Position numbers and translations under genes: made by a program. A stretch of 19,307 nt of DNA from a candidate division TM6 bacterium UASB124 (lineage in GTDB: Bacteria; Babelota; Babeliae; Babelales; RVW-14), in assembly GCA_945872225.1 (NCBI GenBank), contig CAMBZK010000005.1, positions 1-19,307 of the forward strand, written 5' to 3'. This document shows positions 14,296 through 19,307 of the stretch, piece by piece; within the stretch, counting starts at the first letter, position 1; every line of letters begins with the position of its first letter. The notes under the pieces are model-generated. The model saw only the letters and a program-made list of their open reading frames with translations, had not been told where the DNA came from and searched no databases.

Positions 14296-15396
14296 TCAAT
14301 TTGACTTTTTTAATGAGTGATACATGGCATCAATAACATCAATCGCTTGCGGCAAATCATGCTGCCTGCAAACAAGTTGTTGCCCAGCCAAACCGACCTG
14401 CTTACCATATGCCGGCACACTCATTAACTGGCTAAGCAGAGCTGCATAATCACCAGGCGAACGTGTCGTTACAAGCAAACCAGTAACCCCATGCGTTATC
14501 ACATCGTGCGTCATGGTCTGATTGGTCGTCACCACAGGACAACCAGCAGCCATAGCTTCGAGCAAGGCCAACGAAAGCCCCTCGCTATATGATGCAATCG
14601 CAAAACAGTCAAACAGTTGATAGAGCCGAAATACGTCGCTCCTGAACCCCGTGACAACATAGCGCTCAGCCACCCCCCGCTCGGCAGCTAGGAGCTCAAG
14701 CTCTTTCCGGCAACTCCCATCCCCCACCAGTACTAAGTACGCATTGCTTGGCAGTAAGGCAAATGCCTCGATCAGTAAGTCATAGCCCTTGATAGCCTCT
14801 AAGCGCCCAACCGCCCCAATGACAAATGCCTCATCGGGGATATTAAATACAAAGCGCCCTAGCGGCGCTTTAACAGCTGCCTTGATAAAACGGTTAGTAT
14901 CGATAGCGTTGGGCACCGTGATCAATTTGATTGAACGCTTGCCAATAATCTCCGCCTGATAGGCTACAGCGACTGATTCACTCACGGCAATGGTCACCGC
15001 TGTGTAGCCCGCTGTGAGGCGATCACCCCAGTTGCGTATGCGCCCTTCAGCACGGCAATTACCATGCAAGTCGCTCACCACCGAGATTTTTAGCCACGCG
15101 CCCACCATGCGCCCCATGATATTTGCCAACCACAGGGAGGTATGGACAAGATCAACGCGCAATGCATGGAGCCATCGATATAGTCGCCACCAAGCAACAG
15201 GATCGTACGGGCCAACAAGACCTTTAATCTGATAGACAGCGATCCCAGCAGCTTCTAAGCGAGCTCGCATGGGCCCATCATGAAAAAAGGCCACGAACAC
15301 GTCGTGACCTTTTTCTTTAATTCTAGGAACAAGCTGCGTAAGAGCAACTTCTGCACCGCCAACTTTCAAACTTGAAATGACGTATGCTATGCGCAT
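14296..15396 (-). CDS. family 4 glycosyltransferase
   Basis: GT-B-fold, retaining glycosyltransferase of the GT4 type, 366 residues. The N-terminal half has the VGGAEVALTQLVPRIKEKGHDV opening and DLVHTSLWLAN. The linker to the nucleotide-sugar domain is VPNAIDTNRF. The C-terminal half contains VIGAVGRLEAIKGYDLLIEAF, LVGDGSCRKELE and the EX7E signature in SEGLSLALLEAM, followed by GCPVVTT. No signal peptide is present, so it acts at the cytoplasmic face. The sugar and acceptor cannot be told from sequence, but lipid-linked glycan or surface polysaccharide assembly is likely. Its ATG overlaps the rpoD stop by one base (TAATG), so it is translated from the dnaG-rpoD message. That is an unusual companion for this pair. 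Confidence 0.9.
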   Translation of the reverse strand: MRIAYVISSLKVGGAEVALTQLVPRIKEKGHDVFVAFFHDGPMRARLEAAGIAVYQIKGLVGPYDPVAWWRLYRWLHALRVDLVHTSLWLANIMGRMVGAWLKISVVSDLHGNCRAEGRIRNWGDRLTAGYTAVTIAVSESVAVAYQAEIIGKRSIKLITVPNAIDTNRFIKAAVKAPLGRFVFNIPDEAFVIGAVGRLEAIKGYDLLIEAFALLPSNAYLVLVGDGSCRKELELLAAERGVAERYVVTGFRSDVFRLYQLFDCFAIASYSEGLSLALLEAMAAGCPVVTTNQTMTHDVITHGVTGLLVTTRSPGDYAALLSQLMSVPAYGKQVGLAGQQLVCRQHDLPQAIDVIDAMYHSLKKSN

Positions 15397-17924
15397 TATT
15401 CAATCGGATCGTTTGAAGAGCCGTTATCGATGTCTTTTTCAATAAATGACGTCAGCTTTTTGCTGCGTGATGGATGACGCAATTTGCGCAACGCTTTTAC
15501 TTCAATTTGGCGAATACGCTCACGCGTTACCGAGAAGTCTTTACCCACTTCTTCAAGCGTATGCTCGGATGCAACGTCAATACCAAAGCGCATTTTAAGC
15601 ACTTTTTCTTCACGAGGCGTTAAGGTCTTCAAAACCTCACGAACCTTTTCCTTCAGGTCTTCATTGATAACAGCATCCACTGGTGAATACTCGTTTTCAT
15701 CTTCAATAAAGTCTTTAAGATAGGTATCTTCGCTATCACCAACAGGGGTTTCAAGTGAAACCGGCTCTTTTGAAATCTTGATGATGTTTTTAATCTTTTT
15801 CTCATCAAGGTTCAGCTCTTTGGCCAGCTCTGCATAACTTGGATCACGACCCTGCTCTTGCACATAGGTGCGGGTAATTTTGTTAATCTTGCTCAGCGTT
15901 TCAACCATGTGCACCGGTACACGAATAGTACGGGACTGATCGGCAATTGCACGGGTAATAGCTTGGCGAATCCACCACGTTGCGTACGTTGAAAACTTAA
16001 AGCCACGCTCAAACTCAAACTTTTCAACCGCTTTGAGCAGCCCAATATTGCCCTCTTGGATCAAGTCAAGGAAGTGCAAGCCACGGTTAATGTACTTTTT
16101 AGCAATATTAACTACCAAACGTAAGTTTGCACGTGCCAAGTCGTCTTTTGCTGACTTATCTTTTGCCTGTGCAATAAAAAACCGCTTGTAGTGTGCGAAA
16201 ATCTTGTCACGCGGAATACCAGCTTCAGACTCAACCTTTTTTGCCAGCTTTTGGCCACTGCGACAAACGCTCTCAAGAATCGCAATTTGCTCAAGGTCGT
16301 TATCATTTGGCTTTTTAAGGCTGCGATAGAAGGTAAGCTTTGCTTCTGCATTGCGCACTTCTTCGTCTTTTTCTTGGATTTTGTAGTAAAGCTTTTCGAT
16401 CTTCTTGCCGAATTTTTTGATCTGCTTGGTAGAAATCTTAATAGCGCGAATAGCCTGTACTATTTGGCGCTTATTCAGCTCAACTTTGGCAAGCATCTCT
16501 TTTTTCTTCTCTTCAGAATCAAGCTGATTGCGGTATGAGCGATAAATTTTATCTTCGTTACCAGCGATATCCTTAATATGTTGAATAGCGCCTACAAGCT
16601 TAATTTTTTCTTCTTCAAATTTTGGCGAATTATCTTCATCAAAATCTGAGAACTGAACAAGGTCTTTTAGGAACAGCGTATCTTTGTTGATCCGCTCTTC
16701 AAATGCCATAAAATCTTTTGCCACAAACGGAAACTCTGAGATAGCCTCAATCGATTCACGCTTACCGGTCGCAATTTTATCCGCAATAACCTTTTCAGTA
16801 TCTTTGTTCAGCAAAGGAATTTTGCCAATTTCTTTCAAATACAACTTTACAGGATCGTTCAGCTGACTTGGCTCTATGGTGCTTTTTAGCTTATCAAGAT
16901 CTTTATCGTAATAATCATCATCATGGGCAGCTTCGCTTGTTTCGCTAACTTCAAGCGCCCCTTCAATATCGCTAGGCAATTTCTCAAAGGCGGTCGTTTT
17001 AGTCGCTGATGCTTCAATCAAACCATCAAAATCTTGCGTCCCTGTTTCCAGTTCATCTTGAGAAATTAAATCAATATTCTCACGCTCTAAAATCCGCACT
17101 AATTCGTTTGAGTCTTCATCTGAAAGGCGATGGCGTTGGTTAAAAGACATCAGCTCTTCATAGGTCAAAACGCCTTCGTTGCGACCTTTTTCAAGCAATG
17201 AGCCAACATGCTTATCGATACTTTTAAGTGACTGTGTAAGCAGTTGTTCATCATCAGGAATAGTGATAAATGCGTTTAAATCCTCATCAGCATCAAGATC
17301 GTGATCCTGCTTTGGCACGGTAGCTTGCACGCTTGCGGTTTTGATAGCGGCATTTTTCTTAGCAGCTTTTGCACTAGGCTTAGGGGCCGCAGGCGTAGCT
17401 TCTTTCTTGCTCACCGGCTCTGCAGAAAACGCCTGAGGCAATGTTGCTTTTGTAGCAGCCACAACACTTGATTTGCCAACTTTTACCAACGTTGGCTTTG
17501 GCTGTTTTTCTACAACCTTAACTTTTGGCTGTTCAGCCTCGACAGGCTTTGGTGTTGACCTTGCTATCAATCGTGGGGCCACAGCTTTTGGGGCAACAAT
17601 TTTTTTTGGCTCTTTTGCAGCCGCATATTTTGGCAAATATTTTGTAGGAGTTTTTATAACAGCTACTTTTTTTGCTGGTGCTTTCAGTGCTGTCTGCTTT
17701 TTTACTGCAGCACGCTTTGGCGCGCTTACAAGCTTTTTAGCAATTGAACGACCTGGTTTTTTACCCGCTGCAACGGTTTTTTTTGCAGGTGAAACTTTTT
17801 TACGCACAAGCGTCTTGGCCGCCTTATTTTTTACTGCTTTAACGGGCGCTTTTTTAGTGCGTGTTTGTTTACTCGTAGCTGCTTTTTTGCTGCTTTTTGT
17901 TGCGGTCTTTTTACCAGATTTCAT
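15396..17924 (-). CDS. rpoD: primary sigma factor RpoD with long Lys/Ala-rich N-terminal tail
   Basis: Housekeeping sigma-70 that recruits RNA polymerase to -10/-35 promoters. It has 842 residues. Residues 1 to about 205 are a basic, low-complexity tail (30 Lys and no Asp/Glu in the first 100). Region 1.1 follows (about 228-290, GVLTYEELMSF...LERENIDLI), then region 1.2 (DPVKLYLKEIGKIPLL, about 358-375) and a non-conserved charged segment. Region 2 starts near 596 (ARANLRLVVNIAKKY) and includes the YATWWIRQAITRAI core-binding and -10 recognition helices near 648-665. Region 3 comes next, and region 4 with the helix-turn-helix LEEVGKDFSVTRERIRQIE near 788-808. Core regions are intact and near consensus. 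Its ATG overlaps the dnaG stop by four bases (ATGA). dnaG-rpoD order is the classical macromolecular-synthesis arrangement. Confidence 0.96.
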   Translation of the reverse strand: MKSGKKTATKSSKKAATSKQTRTKKAPVKAVKNKAAKTLVRKKVSPAKKTVAAGKKPGRSIAKKLVSAPKRAAVKKQTALKAPAKKVAVIKTPTKYLPKYAAAKEPKKIVAPKAVAPRLIARSTPKPVEAEQPKVKVVEKQPKPTLVKVGKSSVVAATKATLPQAFSAEPVSKKEATPAAPKPSAKAAKKNAAIKTASVQATVPKQDHDLDADEDLNAFITIPDDEQLLTQSLKSIDKHVGSLLEKGRNEGVLTYEELMSFNQRHRLSDEDSNELVRILERENIDLISQDELETGTQDFDGLIEASATKTTAFEKLPSDIEGALEVSETSEAAHDDDYYDKDLDKLKSTIEPSQLNDPVKLYLKEIGKIPLLNKDTEKVIADKIATGKRESIEAISEFPFVAKDFMAFEERINKDTLFLKDLVQFSDFDEDNSPKFEEEKIKLVGAIQHIKDIAGNEDKIYRSYRNQLDSEEKKKEMLAKVELNKRQIVQAIRAIKISTKQIKKFGKKIEKLYYKIQEKDEEVRNAEAKLTFYRSLKKPNDNDLEQIAILESVCRSGQKLAKKVESEAGIPRDKIFAHYKRFFIAQAKDKSAKDDLARANLRLVVNIAKKYINRGLHFLDLIQEGNIGLLKAVEKFEFERGFKFSTYATWWIRQAITRAIADQSRTIRVPVHMVETLSKINKITRTYVQEQGRDPSYAELAKELNLDEKKIKNIIKISKEPVSLETPVGDSEDTYLKDFIEDENEYSPVDAVINEDLKEKVREVLKTLTPREEKVLKMRFGIDVASEHTLEEVGKDFSVTRERIRQIEVKALRKLRHPSRSKKLTSFIEKDIDNGSSNDPIE

Positions 17925-19307
17925 CGTACAAGCCCCCTTTGCATCATGCCTTGTTTGAGGTGAGAAAAACGTTCAAGCACATCATTCATCGTCTGCGTAT
18001 CATTTTCTTGTTTTGCTTTAACTAATTGCTGTTTTATATCTTTGACTATCCTTTGCCAGTGTACCTTGCAAAATCGGTCTAAGAGTCGATCTAAGAGCTG
18101 ATGACATGTCTGCGTGTTATGCTGCATAGCAACCCGCAGCACCCATTCTTTATGCGTTACATCAAAGGCGTCTAAGAGCTCGCTAACCGATGAAGACCCT
18201 TCATAATGGCTATGCCACTGCTCAACAAACGTCAATAAGCTCTGCATACGCCCACTAAAATAAGGCCGCACATCATCAGGAACGTGCAACAGCTTACCAG
18301 CTGCAATGCCGCCAAGTATACCAGAAAATATTTTTTCTTCCAGCAACTGATTGTCGAGCTCATCGGCTTCCACCCCCTCAGCAGGGGCCGCCAGCAGTTC
18401 GATATTTTTTTCAGGCTGTATTTTTTGCGCCTGCTTGCGAGCAATCGTAGCAAGCAACGTCTTTAGTGAATCAAATGGCATCTGCATAACGGCTGCTGCA
18501 TGGTGGAGCAATACGTCCTGCTTGAATTGATTATTAATTTTGGCAATCGTTGCCACAATTTTTTCGGCTGAAACCATTTTTTGCGCCAAGGGCTTAGTTA
18601 AAAAATTTGCACCAAAGGAGCTAATAAAGTGATGCATAATCTCAACAGCACTGTTTTTATATGCTTGCAGGTCGCCACCATCAACTAAAAATGATGCCGG
18701 ATCATGCTTCACTGGTAGCGTAATAATGTACATTTCTAGGTTTACCTCCCAGCATAATTCAGCCAGTCGCAGCATTGCTTTTTGCCCTGCTAAATCACCA
18801 TCGTACAAAACATAAAGGGTATGTGCATGCCGCGCAAGCTGCTTGAGATGATCAACGGTGCATGCCGTGCCAAGCGTTGCAACCGTATTGGCAAACCCAT
18901 ACTGAACCATCATAATGCAATCGAGATAGCCTTCGACAAGAAATACTGATTCTTCGTCTTGAATGGCCTTTTTAGCCATATCAAAGCCAAATAAAATTTT
19001 ACCTTTTTCAAAGCCATCAGCCTCTTTGCTGTTGTAATATTTCGCCCGATCGTCGCCTGAACGAAACACCCTGCCCCCAAAGCCACAATGCTTAGCTTGC
19101 ATATCCTTTATGGGAAACAAAATGCGCTCCTCAAATGGCGAATAGACCGCGCCCTTTCCCTCCGCCAGCACGCCAGCTTCTTGCAAGTCTTTGAGCATAA
19201 AACCCTCTGCCTGTAAGTCTTTGAGCATGCGTGCAATGGTATGCTGCCCACCTGGAAAGTAGCCAACATGAAAGGCTTTGATGGTCTCAAGCGTCAATGA
19301 ACGCTGC
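17921..19307 (-). CDS. dnaG: DNA primase, 5'-truncated by the window edge
   Basis: DnaG makes the RNA primers for replication. The reading frame is open through the right edge (codons Q-R-S precede LTLETIKAFHVGYFPG), so the CHC2 zinc-finger domain and the start codon lie outside the window. Visible are the end of the N-terminal core (about 80 residues, with GFGGRVF and KYYNS), and the TOPRIM domain with its catalytic Glu in LVEGYLD (codon 18934-18932) and the metal-binding acidic DGD in VLYDGDLAGQKA (near 18800). Further on are HDPASFLVDGGD and the C-terminal helicase-binding region (about the last 140 residues). Its stop overlaps the rpoD start. A short in-frame near-duplication (MLKDLQ twice, ten residues apart) lies near the visible N-terminus. 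An internal TTG at 19297 is a possible but unlikely start. Confidence 0.94.
   Translation of the reverse strand, partial: QRSLTLETIKAFHVGYFPGGQHTIARMLKDLQAEGFMLKDLQEAGVLAEGKGAVYSPFEERILFPIKDMQAKHCGFGGRVFRSGDDRAKYYNSKEADGFEKGKILFGFDMAKKAIQDEESVFLVEGYLDCIMMVQYGFANTVATLGTACTVDHLKQLARHAHTLYVLYDGDLAGQKAMLRLAELCWEVNLEMYIITLPVKHDPASFLVDGGDLQAYKNSAVEIMHHFISSFGANFLTKPLAQKMVSAEKIVATIAKINNQFKQDVLLHHAAAVMQMPFDSLKTLLATIARKQAQKIQPEKNIELLAAPAEGVEADELDNQLLEEKIFSGILGGIAAGKLLHVPDDVRPYFSGRMQSLLTFVEQWHSHYEGSSSVSELLDAFDVTHKEWVLRVAMQHNTQTCHQLLDRLLDRFCKVHWQRIVKDIKQQLVKAKQENDTQTMNDVLERFSHLKQGMMQRGLVR

Noticed and set aside
17473..17958. A 161-codon open frame on + rich in Phe, Ala and Thr
   Set aside because: It is the reverse reading of the Lys/Ala-rich rpoD tail, where AAA/GCN codons give TTT/NGC on the other strand. 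It has no independent signal.
1..19307. Mobile element, prophage, CRISPR or defence island
   Set aside because: No integrase, transposase, terminal repeats, regularly spaced repeats or nuclease/helicase defence genes were found. All genes but one have housekeeping or envelope affiliations.

Overview
This 19.3 kb window looks like ordinary chromosomal DNA from a moderately AT-rich bacterium. It is densely packed, uses the standard code and has many genes overlapping by a few bases. No rRNA, tRNA, CRISPR array, integrase, transposase or insertion-sequence ends were seen. Envelope proteins that only make sense with an inner membrane and a peptidoglycan-like wall dominate: two M23 peptidases, an exported GH3 hexosaminidase, an amidase, CdsA, SPFH/NfeD and an ABC-2 permease. 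Gene content, divergent paralogues and trimmed housekeeping proteins (UvrC without its HhH tail, a short GspE) recall host-dependent candidate phyla such as Dependentiae (TM6). That placement is only an inference.

Layout. Positions 1-46 hold the tail of an HU-type DNA-binding protein, followed by a perfect-stem terminator. A small FUN14-like membrane protein and a GspE/PilB-type ATPase follow on + (238-1829). They converge on a tandem pair of paralogous secreted M23 metallopeptidases on - (1823-4187). Divergent from these, uvrC overlaps a NagZ-like GH3 enzyme on + (4402-7579). The GH3 gene overlaps by 145 bp, tail to tail, a three-gene - strand set: nfeD, an SPFH protein and a TPR-glycosyltransferase-like protein (10103 down to 7435). 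A secreted protein of unknown function (+, 10329-11039) faces a secreted amidase-3 protein (-, 11720-11082). Next come an ABC-2 permease (+, 11822-12625) and the - strand cdsA and truA genes (12638-14075). The right end is the conserved dnaG-rpoD pair with a GT4 glycosyltransferase coupled behind it (-, 19307-14296).

How the genes fit together. Four predicted exported enzymes (two M23 endopeptidases, a GH3 glucosaminidase and an amidase) could together take apart or remodel murein. CdsA, two glycosyltransferase-fold proteins, SPFH/NfeD and the permease serve membrane or glycan assembly. DnaG, RpoD, HU, UvrC and TruA are core information-processing proteins.

The items most worth a second look are: a 200-residue lysine/alanine-rich, histone-H1-like tail on the primary sigma factor; a CdsA lacking the Asp of its GDL-x-ES motif; a UvrC without the C-terminal HhH region; a hairpin plus U-tract placed directly against the truA start codon; and the 145-bp convergent overlap. 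I see no convincing new multi-gene defence or mobile system. No intergenic stretch exceeds 300 bp. The longest, at roughly 190-225 bp, are described as regulatory entries or in the neighbouring gene entries.
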